Positions 19,660 through 28,131 of a DNA stretch of 64,000 bases are shown here, in pieces. The position numbers and the translations under genes are program-made. Location of the stretch: the NCBI GenBank assembly GCA_021781415.1, contig JAJXWW010000085.1:1-64000 (forward strand), written 5' to 3'. Under the pieces are notes generated by a model. It was given only the letters and a program-made list of their open reading frames with translations. It made no database searches and was not told the origin of the DNA. This stretch comes from Planctomycetota bacterium. Its GTDB lineage: Bacteria > Planctomycetota > Planctomycetia > Gemmatales > Gemmataceae. Position 1 is the first letter of the stretch, and each line of letters begins with the position of its first letter.

Positions 19660-20706
19660 ATGAGTCTCGATCTGTTTCGTCATTACGGCGCTCGCCGCAT
19701 GCGGTCCTATGTGGATCAACCGCCGTTGGTTGGGCCGGTCGATGCCGACACCGAAGACGACAAGCCCGCGGTCGCCCTCGATTTCGAGACACCGGCGCAC
19801 GCCTGGCAGCCGAGTTCGGTCGCGTCGGATTCCGTCGATCCGTCCGCGCTGCCGAGTCGATTCATCGACGGTTGCCATCGCGGTGAAACGGTGGCTTGGC
19901 TGCGCGACGCGGCTTCTCACCCATTTCCCATCCGGTTAGCGGAAATTGGCGGAGTGTGCATGCGCATCGAAGGACGGACTTTGGTGCGCGAGTTCGTTCG
20001 GGTCGAGCGCGTCGTGTCGCTGATTGTCGATCCCTTCCCTTGGGACGCGGTCGAGCGGTTTGCCGCGCGGCTGCGGGAAATGGAAATGCGTCTATTGCCC
20101 GCCGCGCTGCCGAGACTCGACGACGAAAGGCGTGGGCCGACCCACGATTTTGAGAAAATGCGCGAGCAAACGCGCGTCCGCTCTCAATATGAGATGGAGA
20201 CGCTGGAAGAGTTGGCATTGTGTCAAAACCTCGACGCTTTGAGTTTGGTCGACGGCCGTCTCGGTCGGATGCGGTCTCACGAGTTGGATCGCTTGAACGC
20301 GGTCGGCGTCATCAAGCAGCATCTCGAAAACTATCTGCATCCGCGTGGCTGGGAAGTGTTGTACGGCCTGGAACCGGGCCAGCGCACGCCGGCGTTCCGC
20401 GTGCCGAGCAAGGATCTGCCGGTGGTGTCGTGGTATCTCAAACTCGACGGCGCGCACGGGGCGATGCCGAACTGGGGCGTGGTTCGCGTGGAGATCAGTT
20501 GCGCGCATTTCGAGCGCCACCGCTGCAATTTCAGTTATCTCGACCGCCTCTCGAATGCTCTGCTGCACTTGCGCTGTCGGCAGGGAACCTATGCCCGCGC
20601 GGCCGTGTCGTTGGAGCCGATTGTGCGCGCCGAAGACAGCCTGAAGTCGCTGCTGACCGCACCGGCCACCTTGGCGCAGCGGTTTTATCGTCTGACGGGT
20701 TTGTGA
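19660..20706 (+). CDS. nurA: NurA-type nuclease
   Basis: 348 residues from ATG 19660. NurA is a Mn-dependent 5'-3' nuclease that works with the HerA helicase in DNA-end processing. The expected landmarks are present in order: Asp70 in RFIDGCHRGE, Asp198 in LSLVDGRLGRM, Lys219 in AVGVIKQHLENYL, and SWYLKLDG with NWGVVRVEIS toward the C-terminus. Overall sequence conservation is low, as is usual for NurA; the call rests on these motifs plus the adjacent HerA-like gene. The ATG has only a weak ribosome binding site, so it may be translationally coupled to the ImmA-like gene. Confidence 0.78.
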   Translation: MSLDLFRHYGARRMRSYVDQPPLVGPVDADTEDDKPAVALDFETPAHAWQPSSVASDSVDPSALPSRFIDGCHRGETVAWLRDAASHPFPIRLAEIGGVCMRIEGRTLVREFVRVERVVSLIVDPFPWDAVERFAARLREMEMRLLPAALPRLDDERRGPTHDFEKMREQTRVRSQYEMETLEELALCQNLDALSLVDGRLGRMRSHELDRLNAVGVIKQHLENYLHPRGWEVLYGLEPGQRTPAFRVPSKDLPVVSWYLKLDGAHGAMPNWGVVRVEISCAHFERHRCNFSYLDRLSNALLHLRCRQGTYARAAVSLEPIVRAEDSLKSLLTAPATLAQRFYRLTGL

Positions 20707-20774
20707 GTTCGTTATTTCATCGCTCGGTGGGTCTCGCTTTGCTCGACCCACCCTGCACAGGAGGGGGTGGCACG

Positions 20775-22559
20775 GTGAACGAACATCTTTCGGCAGCGAC
20801 GCAAACACCCAGCGGGGCCATCGGCAAGGTCGCCTCGCCTCCGTTTCACGAATCGAGCAGCGAAGAGTTTTCCTTCTGGGTCGCGCCCCAGATACTCGTC
20901 GAGAAATCGCAAATCGTCCGCACCGAAAGCGAGGTTGGCGGACAGAAACTCATCTTCTACGGATTAATCCGCGAAGTCTATCGCCAAAGTCGTCAAAGTA
21001 ATCTCGGCGAGGAGTTCGACCGCCACGACGGCAACATCACCTATCAACCGCCCTTCGATTCGCCCGGCTTCACCTACGCGGTGGTGACGATTTTACGCAC
21101 CAATCCCGGCGTCCTTGCTCCGCCGTTGGAAGGCAGCGATGTGTTTCTCGGCGGCGAAGTCGACACGCGCATGGCGTACGCCTTCGACGAGATCGAGAAT
21201 CCGCTGACGGTGGGCCGCGTCCGCAACGGCGGCAGTCGCTTCGCCGGCGCGGGCCTTATCGACCTCGATTATCTGCTCGGAGCCAACGGCGGACACCTCA
21301 ACGTCAATGGCGTGGCCGGACGTGGGACCAAATCGAGTTTGCTGCTGCACTTCAATTATCTGCTGCTGCGCGAAGCTCGGCGACAACAGCGCGAACGGCC
21401 CGGCGACCGCGAGCGTCTGCGGATCGTGCCGATTATCCTCAACGTCAAGAACTTCGATCTCTTCCACATCGACCGCCGGAGCAAGCGCTACGATCCGGCC
21501 AAGCATCTCGCCGATTGGCAGGCGCTGGGCATCGACGATCCGACCCCGTTCACCCATGTAACCTTTTATGCGCCGCAAATGCCGGGGCAAGAAAATCCCA
21601 TCAATACTGGCAGACCAAAAGCCGATGTCAAAGCCTATAGCTGGAGCCTGCGCGATGTCGTCGAACGCGGTCTGCTGAGTTATCTGTTCGCGGACGACGA
21701 TGTGCGCGATCCCAATTTCGGCGCGCTGGTATTGGACATCGAGAATTATCTGACCAACGAGAAACTCGAACGCGACAACACGCGCAAACGCACGCTCGTC
21801 GCCGGCGCGGGCAGACCGGCGACGTTTCAAGGGCTGCTCGATTGGATCGGCGAGATGGCTACCGGAGACGACGGAGCCAGTCCCTTCCGCGCCAAACATC
21901 ACTCGGCGACCATGCGGAAACTCTATCGGCGTCTTTTGCGATTGGTCTATGAGGGAAATGGCGTATTGCGGCGCGAGGGCCAACAGGGCAAGCCGCTCGA
22001 AGTGTGTTCCCGCGATTCGCGCGATCCGGTCGTAGTCGATCTCAACGGTTTGTCGGCGGTACCGGCGCTGCAGCGCTTCGTCGTCGCCACGGTGTTTCGA
22101 CAACTCGTGGAGGAACGCACCGGCTCGCACGCCCAGCGCGGTTTGATCTATCTCGTCACCCTCGACGAATTGAATCGCTTCGCGCCGCGCGGCTCGCACG
22201 ATCCGATCACCGAGTTGATCGAGCGCGTGGCGGCGGAGATGCGATCGCAGGGGATCATTCTGTTGGGGGCGCAACAACAGGCGTCGTTGGTGTCGCCTCG
22301 CGTCATCGAGAACGCCGGCATTCGGGCGCTGGGAAAGAGCGGCTCTCTGGAATTAGGCGATCCGGTATGGCGCTTTCTGAGCGAAGCCTCGCGCAAGAAG
22401 GCGTCGATGTTGCTGCCGGAGGAGAAACTGCTCATCCAGGATAGCTTCCGCGAGCCGCTATTGGTGAAGATCCCTTTCCCGCCGTGGGCCTTGCGCGGCG
22501 CGGACGCTATCGAAGATATGGCCGCCGGTTCCTTCGATGACACGTTGGAGGATCTGTAG
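20775..22559 (+). CDS. herA: HerA-like hexameric DNA translocase ATPase
   Basis: 594 residues from GTG 20775, preceded by GGGGGTGG. An N-terminal HAS-barrel-like region (FWVAPQILVEKSQIVRTESE) is followed by a DUF87/FtsK-HerA ATPase. The Walker A is the variant VNGVAGRGTKSS at about residue 178, with an extra residue compared with GxxxxGKS, as in the bacterial HerA subgroup. Walker B is LIYLVTLDELNRFAP near 460. The C-terminus has ILLGAQQQASLVSP (sensor/arginine-finger region). HerA forms a ring that drives NurA along DNA ends. Bacterial HerA-nuclease pairs are found both in repair and in phage-defence contexts; which applies here is unknown. Confidence 0.85.
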   Translation: MNEHLSAATQTPSGAIGKVASPPFHESSSEEFSFWVAPQILVEKSQIVRTESEVGGQKLIFYGLIREVYRQSRQSNLGEEFDRHDGNITYQPPFDSPGFTYAVVTILRTNPGVLAPPLEGSDVFLGGEVDTRMAYAFDEIENPLTVGRVRNGGSRFAGAGLIDLDYLLGANGGHLNVNGVAGRGTKSSLLLHFNYLLLREARRQQRERPGDRERLRIVPIILNVKNFDLFHIDRRSKRYDPAKHLADWQALGIDDPTPFTHVTFYAPQMPGQENPINTGRPKADVKAYSWSLRDVVERGLLSYLFADDDVRDPNFGALVLDIENYLTNEKLERDNTRKRTLVAGAGRPATFQGLLDWIGEMATGDDGASPFRAKHHSATMRKLYRRLLRLVYEGNGVLRREGQQGKPLEVCSRDSRDPVVVDLNGLSAVPALQRFVVATVFRQLVEERTGSHAQRGLIYLVTLDELNRFAPRGSHDPITELIERVAAEMRSQGIILLGAQQQASLVSPRVIENAGIRALGKSGSLELGDPVWRFLSEASRKKASMLLPEEKLLIQDSFREPLLVKIPFPPWALRGADAIEDMAAGSFDDTLEDL

Positions 22560-22737
22560 CGGCGTGGAGAACCGGCAGAGTAAGCCGCTGGGTTGGGGCA
22601 AGTCGCATGGCAACCTCCGCCGTCGGCTCGCTTCGTAAACTCTGTCGGGTGTACGTCTCGGAGCAAAATTTGTTAGAATGAAGAATGAGGAATGTGAACC
22701 GTGCATCAAATGGGAAGAAGACGAGATAACCACAACC

Positions 22738-23391
22738 ATGACTGAGCCGGAAGAAACCGATCGTTGGAGCGCTCTCGCCGAGGAGTTGGGCCTGCCGCCG
22801 CAATCGGAGGAGCGATCCGTTTCACCCTCTCTTTCGCCGCGCGATGTGAGTCCTGTTGTCGAGACGGCATCGGTACCGCCGTCCGAGGTCGAACGGGAAG
22901 CGCCGCCGCGCGCTCGACGGAGGCGCGTCGCCGCGACCGAAACGGCGGAACCGCGGGTGGTGCAGACCGCCGAACCCGTCGTGGTAGAGTCGCCGGAGGC
23001 CGAAGAAACTCCTTCCGGTGAGGAACGACCGCGACGACGTCGACGACGAGGACGCGGCAGCAAGAAAAGCGCGACCGGTGAGACCGTTGCCGCAAGCCAA
23101 GGGGCCTCAACCGGCGAACCGACGGCCACCGAAGCGGAAGACGCCGAGGAAAAGGAACGCCCCCGACGCATGCGACGGCGCGGCAGAAAACCCAAAGCCG
23201 AGGTCAAGGGAGAGCCTGTCGCCGCGCGCGAACATTTCGAGACGGAGGAAGAGGAAGTCGTCGAGGAGACCCCGGCGAAGGAAGTGGAAGACCTCGGCGA
23301 TGAAGAGGATGAAGAGAACGAGGATTTCTCGAACTGGACCGTACCCTCATGGACCGAGATCATCGCCGGATTGTATCGTCCCGAAAGGTGA
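22738..23391 (+). CDS. Intrinsically disordered, Arg/Glu-rich protein with Trp-containing ends
   Basis: 217 residues from ATG 22738; an in-frame ATG at 22678 is also possible. The middle is low complexity: alternating acidic stretches and basic blocks such as RPRRRRRRGRGSKK and RRMRRRGRKPK, with abundant Pro, Ala and Glu. The ends are ordered-looking and probably the conserved parts: ETDRWSALAEELGLPP at the N-terminus and NWTVPSWTEIIAGLYRPER at the C-terminus. The basic blocks suggest nucleic-acid or ribosome association (inference). I do not recognise a characterised family. Confidence 0.75.
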   Translation: MTEPEETDRWSALAEELGLPPQSEERSVSPSLSPRDVSPVVETASVPPSEVEREAPPRARRRRVAATETAEPRVVQTAEPVVVESPEAEETPSGEERPRRRRRRGRGSKKSATGETVAASQGASTGEPTATEAEDAEEKERPRRMRRRGRKPKAEVKGEPVAAREHFETEEEEVVEETPAKEVEDLGDEEDEENEDFSNWTVPSWTEIIAGLYRPER

Positions 23392-23463
23392 GGCGGCATT
23401 CGGCTTTCGTCCAAATACGATGGTTGGCCGAATGGCGACAGCCGAAAATGAGGTGATCCAGAC

Positions 23464-23910
23464 ATGGCCGATGCAATCGTCGATATTGTTGGGCCGGAGG
23501 ATGTGGGAGAAATCGTCGCACTCTTCAATCAGATCTTTCGCCCCGGGCGGGACGCGGAGTTTTTCCATCGCCGTTATCTCGGACGCCACAATGTGCTGCA
23601 AATGGTGGCGCGCATCGACGAGAAGCCGGTTGGATTCTTTTTGGGTTTCGAGTTGAAGCCGCGCGTGTTCTTCGCCTGGTTCTACGGCATTCTGAGCGAA
23701 TACCGCCGTCAGGGCATCGCGTCGCAGCTGATGGAGGCGGTTCACGAGTGGGCGCGCGAGAACGACTACGAAGCCATCCGCTTCGAGTGCCACAATCAGC
23801 ATCGGTCGATGTTGCACCTCGGCATCGCGCAGGGATACGACATCCTCGGCATTCGCTGGGATCCGGATCGCGGTGCCAACCTGGTGCTGTTCCAAAAAGC
23901 ACTCCTATAA
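23464..23910 (+). CDS. GNAT-family N-acetyltransferase
   Basis: 148 residues, normal for a single GNAT domain. The acetyl-CoA binding motif A is YRRQGIASQLMEAVHEWA (Q/RxxGxA), preceded by the strand RVFFAWFYGILSE and followed by ENDYEAIRFECHNQHRSMLHL. It transfers an acetyl group from acetyl-CoA to an amine; the substrate cannot be deduced. It sits 72 bases after the disordered protein on the same strand and 54 bases before eutB. Confidence 0.88.
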   Translation: MADAIVDIVGPEDVGEIVALFNQIFRPGRDAEFFHRRYLGRHNVLQMVARIDEKPVGFFLGFELKPRVFFAWFYGILSEYRRQGIASQLMEAVHEWARENDYEAIRFECHNQHRSMLHLGIAQGYDILGIRWDPDRGANLVLFQKALL

Positions 23911-23964
23911 TTCGGGCTTTCCCGCTCGACTCATGGCAAGTCCCCTCGTTGGTGAGGGTCGATC

Positions 23965-25389
23965 GTGGCGTATCAAACCACCATTCGCGGCGAGCAGTTC
24001 ACCTTCGCCGACCTGCGCGAAGTGATGGCCCGCGCCAATGAGGAGAAGTCCGGCGACAATCTCGCTGGAGTGGCCGCGCGCTCTGAGCGAGAGCGCGTGG
24101 CCGCCAAGCTCGTCCTAGCCGACGTTCCCCTCCGCGAGTTCCTCGATCAACCCCTGCTCGATCCCGATGCCGACGAGGTCAGTCGATTCCTCTTGGACGC
24201 GCTCGACCGCGAGGCCGTCGCTCCTCTACGCGGCCTGACGGTCGGCGAGTTCCGCGAGTACCTGCTCGACGATGCCATCGACGAGGAAGCGATTCGCGCC
24301 CTTCAGCGCGGCATTCATCCCGACATGGCCGCCGCCGTGGCTAAGTTGATGGGCAACAAGGATCTGATCGCGGCGGCGAGTAAGATTCGCAACGTCACGC
24401 GCTGCCGAAATACCATGGGTCAGCGAGGTGTGCTGGGCGTCCGCGTTCAGCCCAACCATCCCGCCGACGATCTGGGCGGCATCGTGCTGGCTGCGGTCGA
24501 TGGCTTGTTGTTCGGCTGTGGCGACGCAGTGATCGGCGTCAATCCGGCCACGGAATCGGTGGACACGGTTCACGCCATCCTCGATGTCCTCGCGCGCCTG
24601 ATCGACGGATTGGCGATTCCGACCCAGGCCTGCTGTCTGGCTCACATCACCACGCAGCTCGCTTGTTTGGAGCGCGGCGCGCCAGTCGATTTGCTGTTTC
24701 AATCGATCGCTGGAACCCAAACGGCCAATGCCAGTTTCGGAGTCAGTCTGTCGCTGTTGCGCGAGGGGCGCGAGCGCGTCTTGGAAAGCCATCGTCGGCG
24801 TGAGGTTGCCTGGGTCGGCGACAACGTGATGTACTTCGAGACCGGGCAAGGCAGCGCTTTATCCGCCGACGCGCACCACGGCATCGATCAACTGACGCTC
24901 GAAGCCCGAGCTTATGGCGTGGCCCGCGCCTTCGACCCGTTCTTGGTCAACAGCGTCGTCGGCTTCATCGGCCCTGAGTATCTGTACGACGAACGGCAGA
25001 TCGTCCGCGCCGGCTTGGAAGATCACTTCATGGGCAAGTTGCTCGGTCTGCCGATGGGCGTCGATGTCTGTTACACCAATCATGCGGCGGCGGATCAGAA
25101 CTCGGCGGACAATCTTCTGTTGTTATTGTCGCTGGCCGGCTGCAACTATTTCATGGGCGTGCCGTGCGCCGACGACGTGATGCTGAACTATCAGTCCACG
25201 AGCTACCACGACGCCGCCGGAGCGAGGCAACTACTCGGCCTGCAACCGGCTCCGGAGTTTTTGGCCTGGCTCGAACAACGTGGCATCTTCCAAAACGGCC
25301 GATTGACCGTCGGCGAGGAACGAGGACGCCATTCTCTCTTGCAAGGGGTGGAACTCCTGCTGGGACACGAATCGGAGATGCTAAGTTAA
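23965..25389 (+). CDS. eutB: Ethanolamine ammonia-lyase large subunit EutB
   Basis: 474 residues from GTG 23965. EutB with EutC converts ethanolamine to acetaldehyde and ammonia using adenosylcobalamin. Family landmarks: FTFADLREVMARANEEKSGD at the N-terminus, NVTRCRNTMGQRG, QPNHPADDLGGI, GCGDAVIGVNP, IAGTQTANASFGV, MYFETGQGSALSADAHHG, PEYLYD and MGVDVCYTNHA. Length is normal. The small subunit gene eutC usually follows directly, but here the next gene is convergent and unrelated, so EutC must be encoded elsewhere or be absent. No microcompartment genes are near. It is a second B12-dependent enzyme in the window beside NrdJ. Confidence 0.95.
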   Translation: MAYQTTIRGEQFTFADLREVMARANEEKSGDNLAGVAARSERERVAAKLVLADVPLREFLDQPLLDPDADEVSRFLLDALDREAVAPLRGLTVGEFREYLLDDAIDEEAIRALQRGIHPDMAAAVAKLMGNKDLIAAASKIRNVTRCRNTMGQRGVLGVRVQPNHPADDLGGIVLAAVDGLLFGCGDAVIGVNPATESVDTVHAILDVLARLIDGLAIPTQACCLAHITTQLACLERGAPVDLLFQSIAGTQTANASFGVSLSLLREGRERVLESHRRREVAWVGDNVMYFETGQGSALSADAHHGIDQLTLEARAYGVARAFDPFLVNSVVGFIGPEYLYDERQIVRAGLEDHFMGKLLGLPMGVDVCYTNHAAADQNSADNLLLLLSLAGCNYFMGVPCADDVMLNYQSTSYHDAAGARQLLGLQPAPEFLAWLEQRGIFQNGRLTVGEERGRHSLLQGVELLLGHESEMLS

Positions 25390-25407
25390 GCGACGGGAAT
25401 AGCGGCT

Positions 25408-26514
25408 TCACTCGCCAACGGGTCGTAGGTTCGACAACTCGTTGCGTTGTTGTCGTTGTTTGCGGAAATAGTCGTTGCCGTTGCGACGGTCGAAGCGATC
25501 GGCTAGTTCGGCGGCTTCTTGGAGCAACCAGTCGCCCAACTCGGCCACGGAGTATTGGCCCTCGTTCGCCGTCACCGGCAGCCACTCCGGCAGACGCAAG
25601 GGCAGCCTTCGGCGTCCCTCGCGGCGCAGACGGTCGAACAGCACTCCAGCATCCAGAGCGAAATGTAAGCGACTTAGCGGATCGGTATAGGCGTGAATGG
25701 CTTTCTGGCACGCTTCGTATACCGAGATGGCACGGGGAAGTTTGTCGGCCAGCGTCAGCCATTTCAACAGTTCGCCGTGCCACCAATAGTAGCACTGTTC
25801 GGGATGAAACGAACGCCAGCAAACCTTCTCCAACTGCTTGGCCTCGTCAATTCGACCGCGTTTCCACAGCGGAATGAGTAACAGAGACGCGCAATCGGCA
25901 CTCAATTCCGCGCTGTGTTGCGACCGTCTTCCTTGGACGATGGCTTGCCCCAAACGGAGCGCCTTCTCTTCCTCGCCCAGAAAGAGCGCCGTTTCCATCT
26001 CGTCGCGCAAGTCGCCGAACGCGCCTTCGCCTTGTCCCAAGCGACAGCGACGCAGCGCTTCATCGTCGTAACGAGCTAATTCGGGATCGCCTAAATCCGC
26101 CGCGATGGATCGCCGCGTGACGTACACCGGAGCCAAGGATCGCCCCGATTCTCGCAGTCGGCGACCCAGATCGTCCAACATTTCTTCCAGCTTCCGCCGC
26201 GGCACATCGGGAAGATTGGCCAGCTGCCCGATGACCATTTGATAGAACCAAATCAGATCTTGGCCGTGAAATGGCTTCGGATCGCGGTCGTACTTAGCCA
26301 GGCACCAGGTAAAGGCGACGGTCAACACATCGCCGCGCAACAGATTCCGCGCGACGACCATCAAATCCCAACGCGCGGCGATACCCAGGTCGATGCGTTG
26401 ATGGGCGTCCGCCAAGGCAACGGCTTCTTGCAATAGGTCCAATTGAAGAGCGGACAACGGCAATTTTTGGGACTCTTCGATCAATTGCCACACGCGCGCA
26501 TCGAGATCTTGCAC
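25408..26514 (-). CDS. Alpha-helical repeat protein of unknown function
   Basis: 368 residues from GTG 26514, which has GGGAGG 9 bases upstream; the frame continues upstream into asnS but without a better start. The protein is rich in Leu, Ala, Arg and Glu and predicted by eye to be all-helical, with TPR-like spacing in places (ARYDDEALRRCRLGQGEGAF, EEEKALRLGQAIVQGRRSQ). There is no signal peptide or catalytic motif. It probably mediates protein-protein contacts (inference). It lies 32 bases downstream of asnS on the same strand and is tail-to-tail with eutB. Confidence 0.75.
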   Translation of the reverse strand: MQDLDARVWQLIEESQKLPLSALQLDLLQEAVALADAHQRIDLGIAARWDLMVVARNLLRGDVLTVAFTWCLAKYDRDPKPFHGQDLIWFYQMVIGQLANLPDVPRRKLEEMLDDLGRRLRESGRSLAPVYVTRRSIAADLGDPELARYDDEALRRCRLGQGEGAFGDLRDEMETALFLGEEEKALRLGQAIVQGRRSQHSAELSADCASLLLIPLWKRGRIDEAKQLEKVCWRSFHPEQCYYWWHGELLKWLTLADKLPRAISVYEACQKAIHAYTDPLSRLHFALDAGVLFDRLRREGRRRLPLRLPEWLPVTANEGQYSVAELGDWLLQEAAELADRFDRRNGNDYFRKQRQQRNELSNLRPVGE

Positions 26515-26546
26515 GGAACGAAACCTCCCATCCACCGTTGAACGAG

Positions 26547-27941
26547 CTAAAACTCCGCACTGCCCGGCACGCGCGGGAAGGGGATGACATCGCGGATGTT
26601 GGCCATGCCGGTGACGAACTGCACCGTGCGCTCCAAACCCAAACCGAAACCGCTGTGCGGAACCGTACCGTAGCGGCGCAGATCGAGATACCACCAATAC
26701 GCCGACGGATCGAGTTTTTGTTCCTTCATGCGCTCTTCGAGGATGTCGAGCCGTTCTTCGCGCTGGCTGCCGCCGATGATCTCGCCCACGCGCGGCACAA
26801 GCACATCCATCGCCCGCACCGTTTTGCCGTCGTCGTTCAGACGCATGTAAAACGCTTTGATCTGCTTGGGATAATCGAAGAGGATCACCGGCAGTTTGAA
26901 ATGTTGCTCGGTCAGATAGCGTTCGTGTTCGGATTGTAAATCGGTTCCCCAGGCGACGGGGAACTCGAAACTTTGGCCGGATTTCAGCAGAATATCGACG
27001 GCTTCCGTGTACGAGAGGCGAACGAATTGCGAGTTGACAACTCCCTCAAGTGTTGAAATGGCCGACTTGTCGACGCGCTCGGCGAAGAACTTCATGTCTT
27101 CGGGACAGCGTTCGAGAGCATCGCGGCAGATGCGCTTGAGAAACGCCTCGGCCAGATCCATGTTGTCGGTCAGCTCGTAAAAGGCCATCTCCGGCTCGAT
27201 CATCCAAAACTCGGCGAGATGGCGCGAGGTGTTCGAGTTTTCGGCGCGGAAAGTGGGGCCGAAGGTATACACCTTGCCGAGAGCGCAGGCGAAGATCTCG
27301 CCTTCGAGTTGGCCGCTGACGGTTAAATAGGTCGAACGTCCGAAAAAGTCTTTCGTGTAGTCGATTTCTCCTTTCTCGTTGCGCGGCAGTTTACCGAGGT
27401 CGAGCGTGGTGACGCGGAACATTTGCCCCGCCCCCTCGCAGTCGCTCGCCGTCACGATCGGCGCATGAATGTAGAGAAACCCTCGTTCCTGAAAGAAATC
27501 GTGGATCGAACGGCAGATACAATTGCGGACGCGGGCCACCGCTCCGAAGGTGTTGCTGCGCGGGCGCAGATGGGCCTGTTCGCGCAGAAACTCCATCGAG
27601 TGCCCCTTTTTTTGCAGCGGATATTTGGCGGCGTCGGCGAGGCCGTGGACGCGGATCGCCTGGGCTTGCACCTCGGTCGCCTGCCCTTTAGCCGGCGAGG
27701 CGCGGACGACGCCGTCCACCGTCACGCTGCAACCGGCGGTCAGATGGAGAATCTCGCTCGGATAATTGGGCAGCGAACCATCGGCGACGATTTGCACGTT
27801 GCCTTGACTCGATCCATCGTTCAATTCGAGGAAACTGAAGCCGCCTTTGGAATCGCGGCGCGTGCGAATCCAGCCCTGCAACCGCACTTCCCGCCCCACG
27901 GCTTCAACTTGCCGCGCCTGGGCCACGCTGATTTTGTCCAT
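26547..27941 (-). CDS. asnS: Asparaginyl-tRNA synthetase
   Basis: 464 residues, full length. It charges tRNA-Asn with asparagine. The N-terminal OB-fold (about 1-115) contains [20 protein letters not shown]. The class II catalytic core has motif 1 around [16 protein letters not shown], motif 2 [20 protein letters not shown], and motif 3 [16 protein letters not shown]. The residues IEPEMAF after motif 2 mark AsnRS rather than AspRS. Its presence implies direct Asn charging in addition to any amidotransferase route. It is transcribed leftward with the helical-repeat gene after it. Confidence 0.96.
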   Translation of the reverse strand: MDKISVAQARQVEAVGREVRLQGWIRTRRDSKGGFSFLELNDGSSQGNVQIVADGSLPNYPSEILHLTAGCSVTVDGVVRASPAKGQATEVQAQAIRVHGLADAAKYPLQKKGHSMEFLREQAHLRPRSNTFGAVARVRNCICRSIHDFFQERGFLYIHAPIVTASDCEGAGQMFRVTTLDLGKLPRNEKGEIDYTKDFFGRSTYLTVSGQLEGEIFACALGKVYTFGPTFRAENSNTSRHLAEFWMIEPEMAFYELTDNMDLAEAFLKRICRDALERCPEDMKFFAERVDKSAISTLEGVVNSQFVRLSYTEAVDILLKSGQSFEFPVAWGTDLQSEHERYLTEQHFKLPVILFDYPKQIKAFYMRLNDDGKTVRAMDVLVPRVGEIIGGSQREERLDILEERMKEQKLDPSAYWWYLDLRRYGTVPHSGFGLGLERTVQFVTGMANIRDVIPFPRVPGSAEF

Positions 27942-28053
27942 GTGTATGTTCTCTTGAGATCACTCTTCGTTGCCAGAGGCATTGCGGTGATATTATCCAC
28001 GCTCTCAAGAGAATTGAATCAAAATCTGCAACAGAAGACGAGTCCGAGCCTTC

Positions 28054-28082
28054 GTGTATGCTAATCTTGAATTAGCATACAC
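28054..28082. promoter_or_regulatory. 12-bp perfect palindrome, operator-like site 1
   Basis: The arms GTGTATGCTAAT and ATTAGCATACAC surround a 5-base spacer, about 50 bases before the ATPase start at 28132. The half-site TATGCTAA recurs in the next site. It is AT-rich and has no T-run, which suits a dimeric repressor or activator site better than a terminator. It lies in the divergent region between asnS and the ATPase gene. Confidence 0.6.
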
Positions 28083-28089
28083 AGCAAGA

Positions 28090-28110
28090 ATGCTATTGAA
28101 CATTTAGCAT
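28090..28110. promoter_or_regulatory. Second operator-like palindrome with the same half-sites
   Basis: ATGCTA and TAGCAT are separated by 9 bases, and the half-sites match the core of the palindrome at 28054-28082. The right half overlaps CATAAT, a plausible -10 hexamer for the ATPase gene that starts 21 bases further on. Binding here would be expected to block transcription (inference). Confidence 0.5.
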
Positions 28111-28131
28111 AATTGAACTAAGCTGGACGTT

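Noticed and set aside
25408-26697. Extending the helical-repeat protein upstream to 26697
   Set aside because: The extra 61 residues overlap asnS, are Arg/His-rich as expected of an out-of-frame stretch, and a good GGGAGG-GTG start exists at 26514.
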